Origin: Sthenelais limicola
Taxonomy: Eukaryota; Annelida; Polychaeta; Phyllodocida; Sigalionidae
Direction: 5' to 3'
DNA length: 64,000 nt
NCBI GenBank assembly: GCA_942159475.1
Contig: OW804097.1
Span: 58,920,986-58,984,985, forward strand
Part shown: in pieces, positions 44,252 to 55,705 of the stretch
Position numbering within the stretch: the first letter of the stretch is position 1
Layout: every line of letters starts with the position of its first letter
Program-made: the position numbers and the translations under genes
The notes under the pieces: generated by a model
The model's input: only the letters and a program-made list of their open reading frames with translations
Told to the model about the DNA's origin: nothing
Database searches by the model: none

Positions 44252-44765
44252 AAGAGCATATAACAAATATTGAATGGAACTTGTTTAATAGGCCTACATA
44301 TTCAAGTACTACCACCTCGCACACTGCATTATCTTTTCTCTATACATTATAATATTATAAGATGAGGCAGGACGTATGGTGTATCACGCCCATCGTTATC
44401 AGCCGATCTCTTTATAGGTATAGATATCACATTTGACCCGCAGCTACTTGTTTAGAACAAGTATGCCCCCTAGCCCACCCTCCCTGCCTCCTGTGAGTTG
44501 GACTCTCATCAGTTATCACCTCCCTAGCCCCTCATTGACCTTAGTGTAACGAGCCTCTGCAGACATACATGCCCGTTTCACTACTGTGTCCTATGCCTTT
44601 AAGAGTCCAATTATCGAGCCACTACTATATGAAGACGTTCAATGCTAACGAGGCTGTCTATCACGCGCATGATCCCTTACCCTATTTATGCTACACTCTA
44701 AGAGGTTAAATGGAGGGGAAAATAAGATGGATTTGTTTGTGATGGAGAGTTTGGTGCCATAAGTT
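44252..44765. other. No recognisable feature
   Basis: Single-copy DNA between two F elements. No exon is seen. Confidence 0.4.
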
Positions 44766-45111
44766 AAGCTGCGATTCCACTGGACTGCTCATGGTGTGCT
44801 ATTGGCTTGTTTCTTCATTTGCTCTTCATGTGCTTTTATTTTCAGTGCAATAAGAGTGCTGAACGATTACTGATAAGGTTGGAAGGAATGCTCCATAGTT
44901 GAGCTCAAATTTAAATGTCAGATTTTAGCACAACACCCTGTGAGCTCCCAAAGAAGCGCAAACGTTGAATTTTCAGAGCGTATAGATAGTGCATTAATTG
45001 ATTCCATTGGAATGTTTTGGCTTCACTCTATGTTCGCTTCTTATGCGCTCTCAACAAAAAACGGAGCAACCATAAGTGCACCTAATGACCGGCCGAGTGG
45101 AATCACAAATT
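44766..45111. mobile_element. Family F element, copy 2
   Basis: Ends AAGCTGCGATTCCACTGGAC and CGAGTGGAATCACAAATTT. The subterminal GTGCTATTGGCTTGTTTCTT (left) and ACGGAGCAACCATAAGTGCA (right) correspond to copy 1 and copy 3. Confidence 0.8.
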
Positions 45112-45599
45112 TAATGTCCCATATAGGATAGCGCACAGTGTAGAGTTCTATATATTTTATTCTTTTTATTTTTTTAGCCTATACAATGAAATCTTCCTTT
45201 CCTCGAGTTTTGCGTACTCGTGGAAACTCGCAGCATACGAGATTCGTTACGGCTCGGCGAACCCTCCGCTCCCAGAGGTAGGCGTACCAGGGTACACGTG
45301 GGAAAGCCGGGCGTCAGACTTTTTTCCCCCGTTATTTCTTAAGTACTTCCTAGGTTGTGAACATGTAATGATATTGTAATGGTTGACCACAGTGATGTAC
45401 AGGATTTATTAATATCTCTTTTTTCCCCTCTGTTTCTAACTCCTTTCCTACTCGGCTGTTTCCGCCATAGCCTCATCTTCCCCACGTCCCCACGTTGTTT
45501 GTTTACATGTACGCATGTGTTACGTAATACCTCGACCCAGCTCGGCACATCCTGTGCATCACCCTAGCCGAACCATCAACCCTATACCTGGCTACTGTG
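45112..45599. other. Unassigned; CpG-rich patch
   Basis: 45200-45330 is markedly CpG-rich compared with its surroundings (for example TACGAGATTCGTTACGGCTC). No exon or promoter motif set is recognised. Confidence 0.4.
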
Positions 45600-45675
45600 T
45601 GAGGGGTTGAGTGAGTGAGTGAGATTGGTTGCTTTACGCCCTTATTCCCCATATATCCCAAGCCATATAAATATG
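45600..45675 (+). repeat. SINE-like tail module with GAGTGAGTGAG lead
   Basis: GAGTGAGTGAGTGAGATTGG, then TTGCTTTACGCCCTTATTCC. The same GGTTGCTTTACRCCC core is at 61.47 kb. This form is the one most like gastropod repeats known to me. Confidence 0.5.
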
Positions 45676-46339
45676 AATCTTTATGTAATAGGTATAGTGG
45701 GGAGGTGGAGGAAGAGTAAGAGGTTAAGAAGAGGAAGGGGGTGTAACAGTAAGTCGGAGAAGGGTAAAGGAAGGGGGACTAAAGGGGAGGAAGGATAAAA
45801 AAAAGAAATTTGTGTGTTCCCGGTCTATGCTCTATCTCAACATACCCTAATTACGAGATCAGTGCCCTACTGAAGAAGTAACTGTGAACGCATAGTGTGT
45901 GTGTGTGTTGCAGTCTTGACAGAGAAATAGAGTGGCATGGCTCTTTTCCTATCACGGAGCCCTGCACAGAAGCCCGCTACGGCCAGGCGTTCTGCCAGAC
46001 TGAGGGTCTGGTGTTGGCTCCTGGTGATGTTTGATGATTTGGAGAAATGATGAGATGTGCCGAGAGAACCCATAGCCAACGGCTGGGTTATATACCCACC
46101 AGTATGCCAGCAACGCTGGGCTATGGTGTGGAACGCAATGCACACATATGCAGGCATATCTTTTTTAGTATCAGAAATACAAATTTAAAAACCAAACCCA
46201 GTCATCACTGTATCCTAAATACACAATGTGGTATATATTCATTTTTAATGAAAATTATATTTAAAGCTCATTTGTAGCGATTTTCTCAATCAGGGGTGAT
46301 GCATAGCTGTACATACAGCCCATTCAAGTGACTTGCTAC
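45676..46339. other. No recognisable feature
   Basis: GA-rich patch at 45700-45795; otherwise unassigned. Confidence 0.4.
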
Positions 46340-46430
46340 ACCCCCTTCCTCTTCTCTCCCTCTCTCGCCTCTCCTCAATTGTGCTCTCTCTCATCTCCCT
46401 TATCTCTCCCTCTCCTTTATTTTTGATCTC
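46340..46430. repeat. Polypyrimidine tract
   Basis: CT-rich run with TCTCTCCCT units. Confidence 0.75.
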
Positions 46431-47698
46431 CTAAAATTCTTAATTCTAAAATTCTTAAAATGCTAATCCTAAATCCTCATTATTTCTGTTTTCAAATAGG
46501 TTTCCAGTGTTAAATTTGGCAAGTCTAGCAAAATAATGAAGGTATCGTTCCTTTCCTTTCTCAGGATATACCCAGAGAATGAGGGGGGGGGGGTGAGAGA
46601 GTAAAGAGGAGAGGGGGGAAAGAGAGAATTGTATACCTAAGCTGCTATATTCCAAGTGCCGAAGGCGCTTGTTTATGGCAAAAGCGTTACATATGCCGGA
46701 CTCGTTACCCTGACAGTCTTCCGTCCGGCTGCTTTAATTCTAATGGCACTTAGACATATAGTTTTTATATGGTATTAGTTGGGAGGTGAATGATGCTACA
46801 TGAGGTTGGGATATGTCGTCGGGAGGTGGGGGGGGGGGCTTGTGTGACTATGTATATTTTGGTGAAGAAGGATATGTCGTTTTAGATTCTTCATATCTAT
46901 ATATGTTATATCTTTATGTTATAACGGACCATAAAGCATGCAGATACATATTAATGAACGTGAAACATGTTTACCTAGTTGTACTATTAAGTTATGTTAA
47001 ATCTGTACAATATTTATCCGACCGTTATCCCAACTTTTGATTTTCACCTCACCCCCTTTTATTGACGCACATCTGTTCACAAACATCTTGCAGAAAGAAA
47101 GATGTATTAAAATGTAAAAAGATGAACTGTCACACCTTTGCTAATAGCATTTGACTAATATGTACTTACAATATTTCAAGATATGGTGGAAGACCGGGTC
47201 CCACCCTATAAGAGCTCCTGAAAATGCCTCCTGCACGAAAATACTCCCGGCCAGTATGTAACCTGTGCCTCACTCAGTAACAACTCAAAGTTAGCATAGC
47301 AAAGTATTGCAGTTCTCTATATATTCCCAAATCCCCTATTGATACTCATTAGTATAACTCTTGGACGTTTTTTCAGGAAATGCTTATAAAGATTTAAGTG
47401 ATACATGATAATACTCATATAATTATGATAAACAGACTAAAGTGATACTTCTTCCTATCAAATCAAATCATAACAAGACACACAGTGCAACTTCTCCCAG
47501 ATGCCCACATACGTTTCTTCATAAATATGCCATTTCCACCCATTCACTAATAACTTGAGTCAATAACAAAGACGATAACAAGACAGCAACAATCTAGGTA
47601 ATGTATATTATAGAGAGCAGCGTATAGCTGTATAGACTCATTTCTCCGTACATATACAATGTACTGCTATATAGCAGTCTGACCTTAGGGTATAATAT
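46431..47698. other. No recognisable feature
   Basis: G runs near 46584-46592 and 46829-46838. CCGAAGGCGCTTGTTT near 46660 echoes 17.03 kb. No gene is seen. Confidence 0.4.
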
Positions 47699-47958
47699 CT
47701 GATGTGTCACAAGAAAATGAATCTTAAATCGCCCCCCCCCCCCCCCCCAAAAAAAAAAAATAGAAAGAATTATACTGTCTTAGGATGACCTTAGAAGACG
47801 CAGAGAAATACTAAATATACAGTCTTGAAATTTGGTACATGTACTGATACGCCTAAGGACACTACATATCAAAAAAATAAAAACATTCCTACGAGAATTT
47901 GTCGTGAAAAATATATCCTTTTTGTGACATTTGACTCCCTTTCCTGTGACACATCACA
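47699..47958 (+). repeat. Family B element, complete ends, internal C and A runs
   Basis: Left end TCTGATGTGTCACAAGAAAA, a C run (about 47733-47748) followed by an A run, AGTCTTGAAATTTGGTACAT, and right end CCTGTGACACATCACATTAT. Confidence 0.85.
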
Positions 47959-48322
47959 TTATATATATAGGAAATTCAATCTGAGAAGTTTCCTAATGCA
48001 TTTCTTATACTATCTCAGGCTGGCCCGTCAATGGATAACACTTATATTTATCAAAACAGATCAGCCGGTGGAGAGGGGCATGTTCCTAAGGCTATACAAA
48101 TATCCAGTGGGATGTGGTATAACGATTAAGCAGGGAGTTGGAGGAGGCGGGGACTGGCCAGAGATAGGGTGTGAGCCAGCGGTGGCCTTTCCTTTCCCAC
48201 TCTGCCAGAGTTGTCATATTTTATCGGGTTTTACTGCTGCGTCTTATAGCGTCAATCCGAGCAAATAGAGGCTGGAGGAGCAGGTTGGGTAGGAGCTGCT
48301 CAAGGGGAATGCTTTATGTATC

Positions 48323-49080
48323 GGCCGGTCAGAAAATGTACAATTCGCCTTCATCGATTCTCTCAAATAACTCACGTTTAAGACAAAAATGAGGTTCCAA
48401 ATAGAATTCAACATAACCGAACATATTGCTTGAATCCAAGCAATACCAAATACACTATACTATAAATATATACTATATTCTATAATTTTTAGAGACGTAC
48501 TGTAGGAAGTTGAATTAAAATTTAGATTTTTATGAGCAACACATAGGGTTGCACCGGGCGGGATCTCTATTTAGTTCCTCAACCAATATGGGTTGCGAGT
48601 AAAAACCTAGTATCTATCGTTTTCAGCCTAATTTAGTTACCGAAAAATTAGTCATAAGTCCCAAAATTTACATTTTTCAAAGTGTTTTATTTGCAAGATC
48701 TCTTTGTATGAATGGTCTCATTTTTGGGTATCTAACTGTTTAAGTTGTATGAATTCATGTACCAATTTCCAAGACAGTGTATTAAATATATCCTTGTGTT
48801 TCTAAGGTCATCCTATGGAGTACTAGTAATTGTCCACCCAGAAATATTGCTAGAACTTTTTTCAACCATATTTTCCTTAATGTTAACATTATTGGAATCT
48901 ACTTAATCTTTCAAATATGATGGTATCTAAAATTCCATTTCTTTTTTTACATAATGCCTTGATTAAACCAATCTATTTGTTACATTGAACTGTATATTGA
49001 ACCTCATTTTTGTCGAACACTTGGGTTATTTGAGAGCATTGGTGAAGGCAAAGTGTACATCTTCTGACTACCTCACCCTT
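48323..49080 (-). repeat. Mosaic: family A split by two inserts
   Basis: A segment 1 (48323-48462, GGTCAGAAAATGTACAATTC) is followed by an insert (about 48480-48620) that begins with the GAGCAACACATAGGGTTGC repeat of 17.2 kb. A resumes (ACCTAGTATCTATCGTTTTC). A family B segment (48650-48955) follows. A family A right half in the opposite sense closes the cluster (TAATGCCTTGATTAAACC to GTGTACATCTTCTGACTACC). Confidence 0.75.
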
Positions 49081-49440
49081 ATATGGCAAGTCTTAGCGGC
49101 GACCGAGCGCGGAGGAAGAGAGTAGCAAAACAGCAATAAAGCATAGGAGAAATCCGGCAATTGAATTCCAGTAATGGTAGAGAGGATGGGGAAATGAATA
49201 CTTCCCTGTTTATGAACCTAGGGCAAAACCGATCTATCTGTAACTCGAATAGCTTGGTGTCTCTAAAACCTGCCCCCCTAACTCTAAACCAGAGGAATAC
49301 AGGACAATAAGGAGCGGTGGGTGTCTTATATACACCAGCAAACAGGGCTTCGGCAACACATTTTATAGACGTTGGTTTTACTCTTGTAATAAGGGATTTG
49401 TAAGGACTAGATCTAATTCTCTACTACCATTCCAGAGAAA

Positions 49441-49600
49441 GGAATAGGAGATGTGCATGTGCCACTGCGCATGTCTGCACAGTGTATGCTGGGGTGGATT
49501 CAGTTCGGGTCTGATATATAAAATTTAATAATGTTTTCAATAATATGAATAGATTGTGTAAATTATCTATAAAAACAAATGCAAGATGGGAAAGATGAAA
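49441..49600 (-). repeat. Family C copy, truncated
   Basis: GGAATAGGAGATGTGCATGT, GCCACTGCGCATGTCTGCAC, GAATAGATTGTGTAAATTAT and GCAAGATGGGAAAGATGAAA, then cut off 16 bases before a family E element. Confidence 0.75.
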
Positions 49601-49615
49601 TCTACAAATTGATGC

Positions 49616-49802
49616 AGTCTAGGCTCAGAGCCTCTCAGATCAGATGAGAATGGTATGTCAGTGAATGGACGCCTACTACGCTAATGGCTTTCCTGGTCCT
49701 TGAGTACCCGTCCTAATGGGATACTATAATGGCAATTTGCGATTTGGAGCGAGAGGCTTTACCTCAGTTTGGAGGGACACTCTTAACTCTTAGCCTAGAC
49801 TG
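49616..49802 (+). repeat. Family E element, complete
   Basis: Ends AGTCTAGGCTCAGAG and CTCTTAGCCTAGACTG are inverted, enclosing about 187 bp. The interior holds GGACGCCTACTACGCTAATG, then CGTCCTAATGGGATACTATA and GCGAGAGGCTTTACCTCAGT. This is the reference copy for the family. Confidence 0.8.
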
Positions 49803-49911
49803 ACACAGACTGATACTATTTGATCAGGCAGCCATTTTTTCCTTCTCTTTGCCCAATTTACCTTTATGTTTATTCCCCATATCACTACAGTGGTAGTACT
49901 AGGAGCTGAAG

Positions 49912-50142
49912 GTCAGGGCGTAAGAAAATGTACAATTCGCCTTCACAAATCCTCTCAAATAACACTAAATTGAGACAAAAATTAAGGTTCAAAATTTGGT
50001 TCAACATAACCCAACAGACCTTGTCCATCAACGCAATACCAAATATACTCAGATAAACATAATATTTACTATCTTTCAGCCAAATCTAGCCAAATTCACA
50101 AAATATGTACAACTGCTGATTGTACATATTCAGAGCATTTAC
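49912..50142 (-). repeat. Family A copy
   Basis: TCAGGGCGTAAGAAAATGTA followed by CAATTCGCC; CATCAACGCAATACCAAATA; GATTGTACATATTCAGAGCA at the far end. Confidence 0.87.
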
Positions 50143-50866
50143 CCTTCATACCTCTTGCGCACCGTCACTGAACTCGCGCGCCTCCTGTCGCCCTATACGG
50201 TGATTAAGTGCTGTGAACCTTGTGGCCAGCAAATAAATGATCGTTAATGTCACGAGTGCCATACCAGGGTGTAATTAGTTCCAGTCCCGGCTCCACACAC
50301 ACTCCTGTATAACGAGACCTGAAACTACACGCTTCAGCCAGGCCAGACCAGAACCCTTAGACTTATCTAGAAATAAATGATCGTTTAGAGCCGAGTACTT
50401 GGGGTTGAATGAGCTGGAGGGGATATATTATACCCATCACAGACTGTGAAACGTGCATTAAATAGATAGAAACGTAGAAAGAGAGAACACGTTTGGAGAA
50501 TGAGTGCTTCTTCTTCAAATGAATAAAAATGCAAACGAAGGACTATAGTTGTATGGTAGTATTTTTTAACAAAACTTTGTGAACTGTAACACCTCTCTTC
50601 TTCTCAACCATGGTCCTTCTTAATTAATCAATTAATCAATTGTAGAATTAATTAATGTATAGCGTGTGTGTCAGTGGGAGCCTGTCACTGAGAGGGTGGT
50701 TATATATATAGACAAGTCAGGATGAAGTTGAAGTAGAGAGAGAGAAAAGTTCGGAGAATGAATGGAAAATGAATTTAAAAGTACCATGAGTGTTAGATTC
50801 ATAAAAAAAAGATTGGGAAAATGATATTCTAGGGAAGAGACTGATAAACTCATTGTAAAGTTATAC
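50143..50866. other. No recognisable feature
   Basis: Unassigned, with a local palindromic AATTAATCAATTAAT-type patch near 50621-50655. Confidence 0.4.
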
Positions 50867-51251
50867 CTATAGTCTGTCCGAAAAGTAGTTGACACGTGAT
50901 TCCTTAGTTCCTTTAAGGGGAGGGAAAAGTGGGAGATTTCTGATTTCTATTTATGACAAGGACCTGTCCACTCTTTGCCCGGCGAGTCGCTCATTGCAAT
51001 CAACCATTGAGAAACAGGGCCAGTATAACCAGCTCTTCCTTCTTTTTACGCAAAACAGCTGCTGCACATAGAACAGAGACAGCACAATACAGGACAGCTG
51101 TACATTTGGTCATGGTTGGTCGCAAAGGGCCATGGTCGGTCACAAACGGCGATTCAGGGGGCAATAGTTTGAAGTCAAAAACCCCCCACTTTTCCCTCCC
51201 CTTAAAGGACCTAAGGAATCACGTGTCAACTACTTTTCGGACAGACTATAG
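50867..51251. mobile_element. Mariner-like MITE with 67-bp terminal inverted repeats
   Basis: Arms 50867-50933 and 51185-51251 match at 66 of 67 positions by eye (TAGTTCC against TAGGTCC). The ends read TATAGTCTGTCCGAAAAGTA. TA dinucleotides flank the AGTCTGTCC core on both sides, as expected of Tc1/mariner insertions. The interior (250 bp) is non-coding and includes a near-repeat GGTCATGGTTGGTCGC / GCCATGGTCGGTCAC. The arm identity implies recent activity. Confidence 0.9.
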
Positions 51252-51625
51252 CCCTAAGTTCATGTACGTCAACATGCCTTTAGTAGAACAGAAATAATTG
51301 TACTGTTGACTCAAATGTACCGTTTGTACTTGTGTTATTCTAGTGTTCTATTCTTCAATAAAAATAATATAGAAAAATATAAAGGGACAAGCTTACTAGA
51401 ATAAAATATCCAGTATAAGTAGTTTAAGGCTTTAAGCGTGTTAATACTGTTTGACGATATCAAAATCAATAAAACCCAAAGGTAATGAAGGCTAGATGTT
51501 TGATTGTCTAAAGTCGGTAATCAACCCATTGATTGCAAGGGAAAAAAGAGAGAATAGCCTTCTCCAGGAAGAGTCTTCTCGGCAGCTACATGGCGGGGAC
51601 CCCGCGCTTGTGTCAGAAGACATTC
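51252..51625. other. No recognisable feature
   Basis: Unassigned. Confidence 0.4.
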
Positions 51626-51720
51626 CAGACTTTTCCAGGCCCATTTCATTTCCAGGCCGTTTTCAGTGATTTTCCAGACCCATTTTAGCGATTTCCCAGG
51701 CCCATTTCAGTGATTTCAAT
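51626..51720 (+). repeat. Short degenerate tandem repeat
   Basis: Four units of TTTTCCAGGCCCATTTCAGT type, about 22-24 bases each. A related block with the same phrase recurs at 51928-51985. Confidence 0.75.
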
Positions 51721-52449
51721 GACGGGACCAGGGGGTCGTAGTTATTGTTATATATAATTTACAAGTTTTAAATTCAGGTGTTATATCAATCACGGTTTTT
51801 AGCTTGTACTTTATGAGTGACTGGTGTGAGAGGGACAGAACACAGGAAGGTGTCCAGTAAGAAACTGAGAAGTTTCAAAAGTTTTATGGCCATTTATATT
51901 AATAGATTCCAACAGGATTCAAGGCCCAGCTGATGATTTTCCAGGCTCTTAATGCCCATTTTCCAGGCTTTCTGAGGCCTTTATCTACCCAAATTAAAGG
52001 CTTTTCCATCTTATGCGGAAACCTTGCATGAGGATAAATGTACATATATTGGTTCACCTGTATAAACTCAATAATAAACAACTGTTAACAAGAGTGATAA
52101 GCATAAGGGTGTTAAAATGCGAAGCAGATATAGCTGCATACAATCAGTAATGTTGATATGTAACATTATGTAGTATGTCATGGACACTTCTTGATAAGTA
52201 GATATATTTATTATTATTACTATTTCTGTATTGGTCTGGCATATTCATTCATTTAATCAGGGAGAAATGTGTTTAGTTTGAATACAAGAGCCTCCTCTTC
52301 CCCTTAGAAGATTTGATGGGAGGTTTGACGCGGTAGTGGAGATAATGGTAGTGCAATGGGTATAATCGGTTAAGCTAATATAAATAAACATGCCAAATGC
52401 CAAATTGTTGCCTTGTAAAACATCCCCACACATTCAGTGGTAGCAACTA
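51721..52449. other. No recognisable feature
   Basis: Holds the related CCAGGC block at 51928-51985; otherwise unassigned. Confidence 0.4.
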
Positions 52450-52597
52450 TGGGTCTCGCTTCCTCTCCCTACTTCTCCCCCTCCCTCTCCCTCCGTCCAA
52501 CTTCACCCCTCGATCCTTGCCTCCCTCTTTTTGCACCTCCTCCATCTCTCCCTCCTGCTTTTCACCTCCTCCTTTTCGCCTCTCCCTCCCTTTTCAA
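52450..52597. repeat. Polypyrimidine tract
   Basis: CT-rich on the plus strand, directly preceding a family C fragment. Confidence 0.8.
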
Positions 52598-52750
52598 CAT
52601 TATCATAGCTTGCGTAAAAAATCTCTAAAAGGCAATATGCATGATGGGACAGACAGAGTCTTGTTCATGGAATCATGTAAAACACATGGATATTTATATG
52701 AGATCACTGTTAAATGTTCCACGCTCAACATGTTTTCTATGTAGATTTAT
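52598..52750 (-). repeat. Family C fragment
   Basis: ATTATCATAGCTTGCGTAAA, GCATGATGGGACAGACAGAG, GTAAAACACATGGATATTTA and CATGTTTTCTATGTAGATTT. Both termini are missing. Confidence 0.75.
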
Positions 52751-53103
52751 TTGTTCATGAAATATATCTGAAGACAAGTTTCACATTAAGATAACAAAAC
52801 TAACTAACTAAAGATACACTTGCACAAAGTTAAGCCCTTTTGATAGAATGACATACGCTTCCCTCTTTCACTATATATTTTGGTGGTATTTTCGTTACCA
52901 AAATCTTTTCTCAAACCTGCGACATAACTTGGCCCCAAATGTTCTTCTTGTGCGAAACGGATCACTCACCTACAAGCAAAAAGAAAATATCATATTTAGA
53001 ATTCATGATTCGAAAAATAAAGATAAAGTTACTGATATACGAACATAATTATCAACAATAAAAGCAAAAATACATCAATGGCATTAACGCCCAATGCAAA
53101 TGG
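52751..53103. other. No recognisable feature
   Basis: Unassigned. Confidence 0.4.
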
Positions 53104-53332
53104 TTCAGGCCGTCAGAAAATGTACAATTGGCAGCTCTACACATTTTATATATTCTGTTAAATTAGGCTGGAAAATGGTCAATACCCGGTATATATATCT
53201 GAATATATCTAGTATTGCCTGGATACAAACAATCTGTTCGGTTACGTTGAACAGTAGTTTGAACCTCATTTCTGTCTTAAATTTTGGTTGTTTGAGAAGA
53301 AGGTGAATTGTACATTTACTGACAACCTCATG
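53104..53332 (+). repeat. Family A copy
   Basis: TTCAGGCCGTCAGAAAATGT followed by ACAATTGGCAGCTCTAC; AATCTGTTCGGTTACGTTGA; GGTGAATTGTACATTTACTG at the right end. Confidence 0.87.
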
Positions 53333-53799
53333 GATATACTGATGGTGATTGCATCCCAAATATAACAAATTCCCCAGGTAAAAACATGTCAGAATAACAG
53401 ATGGGAGACTCACTGTTCCATAATGTTACCAATGGTTACGAATCAGTGCCTCATGTTTTCGCTATAAAGTGATAACAACATGGACATGAGCCTCTACCTC
53501 CTCCATACGGGCATTTATCATAGGGGCCACACTTAACAGGAAGCTGGGTAAACACAGGTCGTGCGCGCGCACACTACACAAATGGCGGCTGTCTGCATCT
53601 CTCTCCTGCCACCCCTCAACTCGCCGTTACACAAACCTCTTTTATTACATGCCTGTGCAGTATGAGAGCTGACATCAGGGGCTGAAATAAAACTAGTGTT
53701 GTCACACGTGTATCATTTAAAGTCAAATTTGGTTTTCTTTTAAATTTGAGATACTTTATGGTGATTCAGAACCAAGAATAAAGGTTTTTACCCCGAGCC
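53333..53799. other. No recognisable feature
   Basis: Includes AAATGGCGGCTGTCTGCATC near 53579, but no other promoter marks. Confidence 0.4.
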
Positions 53800-53842
53800 A
53801 TTCTCTCTATTAGTCACACACTGAATGTCTAATAGAGAGAAT
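53800..53842. repeat. Perfect 14-bp hairpin
   Basis: ATTCTCTCTATTAG (53800-53813) and CTAATAGAGAGAAT (53829-53842) pair perfectly around a 15-base loop. Isolated; not part of a recognised family. Confidence 0.85.
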
Positions 53843-54308
53843 TTTAGTGAGATGATAGGCATTTTTTTCTATTTAATTGGGTGGAAAGAAATAATTTTCC
53901 TTTTCACATTATCATGGATACTATGTCTAGACTAATTGTATAAATAAAACTAAAAGGGGTTCCCCATTGAGGAGTTTTGCCGCTAATTATGTGTGTATTT
54001 AACCGATCACCAGTCATTTATTATTTGGCATACAAATATACAAATATTACATACCCAATTAGAAAGCTGAGAGAAAGAGCTTCAAAAGGATGTATAGCAT
54101 GCTTCTGTATGATGGGCTTGACTATTCATTTGAGTGTATTGAAGAATATATCAAAGGATATAATTATTACTCAGTGGAGCCCAAAGGTTCCTTTATTACA
54201 CAAAAAACACATGTTCATAATGAAAGTTACATGTTTGGCCCCAGAGTATGATATAAAGATATATCAAAGGATATTCCGTCATTAAAACAAACCATGCTAT
54301 GCAACACC
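53843..54308. other. No recognisable feature
   Basis: Contains the phrase GGATATAATTATTACTCAGT followed by GGAGCCCAAAGGTTCCTTTA; a related GGAGCCCAACAGTTCCTTTA lies near 54967, so a dispersed repeat is likely. Confidence 0.4.
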
Positions 54309-54661
54309 AATAGAGGAGTTGAATAGCCGCCATTTTGAATCTTGATTCGCATGGAATTATGGGACTATAATGGTACAGTGTAAAATCTATAGAAAACATG
54401 CCATGTTCAGCATGGGATATTTATTAATGCCCTAATGTCAATATCCATGTGTTAGACATGTTTCCATAACACAAGCCTCCATCTTTCCCATCATGCATTT
54501 GGTTTTCATAGATCATTTAGAAAAGCTACGATATTGGGGAAAACATTGTTGCAATTTTCGATAAAAATGTTGCCAAATAATTGTATATCAGATTTCATTA
54601 GAATCCATCCCAAGATGCACTGTAACAGACATGTGCAGTGGCACATGCAAATCCCCTATTT
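54309..54661 (+). repeat. Family C element, full length
   Basis: About 350 bp with both ends: AATAGAGGAGTTGAATAGCC then GCCATTTTGAATC at the left, and GGCACATGCAAATCCCCTAT at the right (octamer-like ATGCAAAT at 54645-54652). The interior order is GATTCGCATGGAATTATGGG, TCTATAGAAAACATGCCATG, CATGTTTCCATAACACAAGC, CATCATGCATTTGG, GATAAAAATGTTGCCAAATA and CACTGTAACAGACATG. It is the family reference. No open frame. Confidence 0.9.
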
Positions 54662-55565
54662 GGGGATTTCCCCACGTGACTGGCATGTGATGTCAAGCGA
54701 GGAGTGTAGTTATAGGTGATTTACCAGGGCTTCCTCAACGAGCTTATATAAGCTTTTTGGCTTCCTCTAGTCACAGATATTGGTATCGGGAATTGTTGAC
54801 ACACTGGAGATTGGAGAGAGAAGCGTTGGCTCCGCACAGCAGTGCACTGTGGTGGAGATGAAACCAGATCTCGCAGGCACGAGACTGAAAATGGGGTAAT
54901 GTGAGAAATACTATATGGAGGGGCCACAGCCTCTTTATATATGTAGGGAAGTATTATTACTATTCTATGGAGCCCAACAGTTCCTTTATTTCACAAATAA
55001 ACATGTTCATAAAAGACAGTTACATTTTTGGCCCCAGTCTCCTTCTTTTTTTTTGAACATAATACAAAGATATGAGATACAAAAATATGTGAATATCTAA
55101 CATGTTGTATAAGAACTACCAAGGGAACCTTATGACTTTAACTAAATATACATCGGCATGTAAAAGTGGTAAGCTGCGTGCATAATATTATAACCGAATA
55201 CATGTACATGAAGGTAAAGTCAAAGAACCGGTATTTCACATTATTGTTCAACTATGTATTTGTTTCTACACTTGTTATCTATGCTATACCATTCTACCTT
55301 GTTGTAGGGAAATATTTAATTTTAATATTTTCGACAAGAGAGATTATATATCGATTTGGGTGATCGCTACTGAAGGGTGATCCACCACAGAATCCTGCCT
55401 GGTGATAGTATCTATCCAGTTTTCTTAAACTATAATTCCAAGCAACACAACTATGTTGTGCATGCAGTAAGTAACAATCACAGCCCCTCAATGTACAGCT
55501 CCACCTGTCTGGGACAGACCGAACTGCTAGATCTGCACACAAATGATGGATCCAGGCTTACATAT
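54662..55565. other. No recognisable feature
   Basis: Unassigned except the short dispersed phrase near 54967 described under 53843-54308. Confidence 0.4.
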
Positions 55566-55705
55566 GGGTCAGGGCGTCAGAAAATGTACAATTCACTTTC
55601 ACCGATCCTCTCAAATATCCCAAATTTAAGACAAAAATCAGGTTAAAAATACAGTTCAATGTTACCTAACAGATTGGTTTAATCAAGGCAATACCAAATA
55701 TTTTC
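55566..55705 (-). repeat. Family A copy, truncated
   Basis: GGGTCAGGGCGTCAGAAAAT, then GTACAATTCACTTTCACC, TTTAAGACAAAAATCAGGTT and CAAGGCAATACCAAATATT, then stops. The distal 90 bases are missing. Confidence 0.8.

Noticed and set aside
45200..45330. CpG-rich patch as a CpG-island promoter
   Set aside because: Only about 130 bases, no core-promoter motif set, and no exon follows. It could equally be a young insertion.
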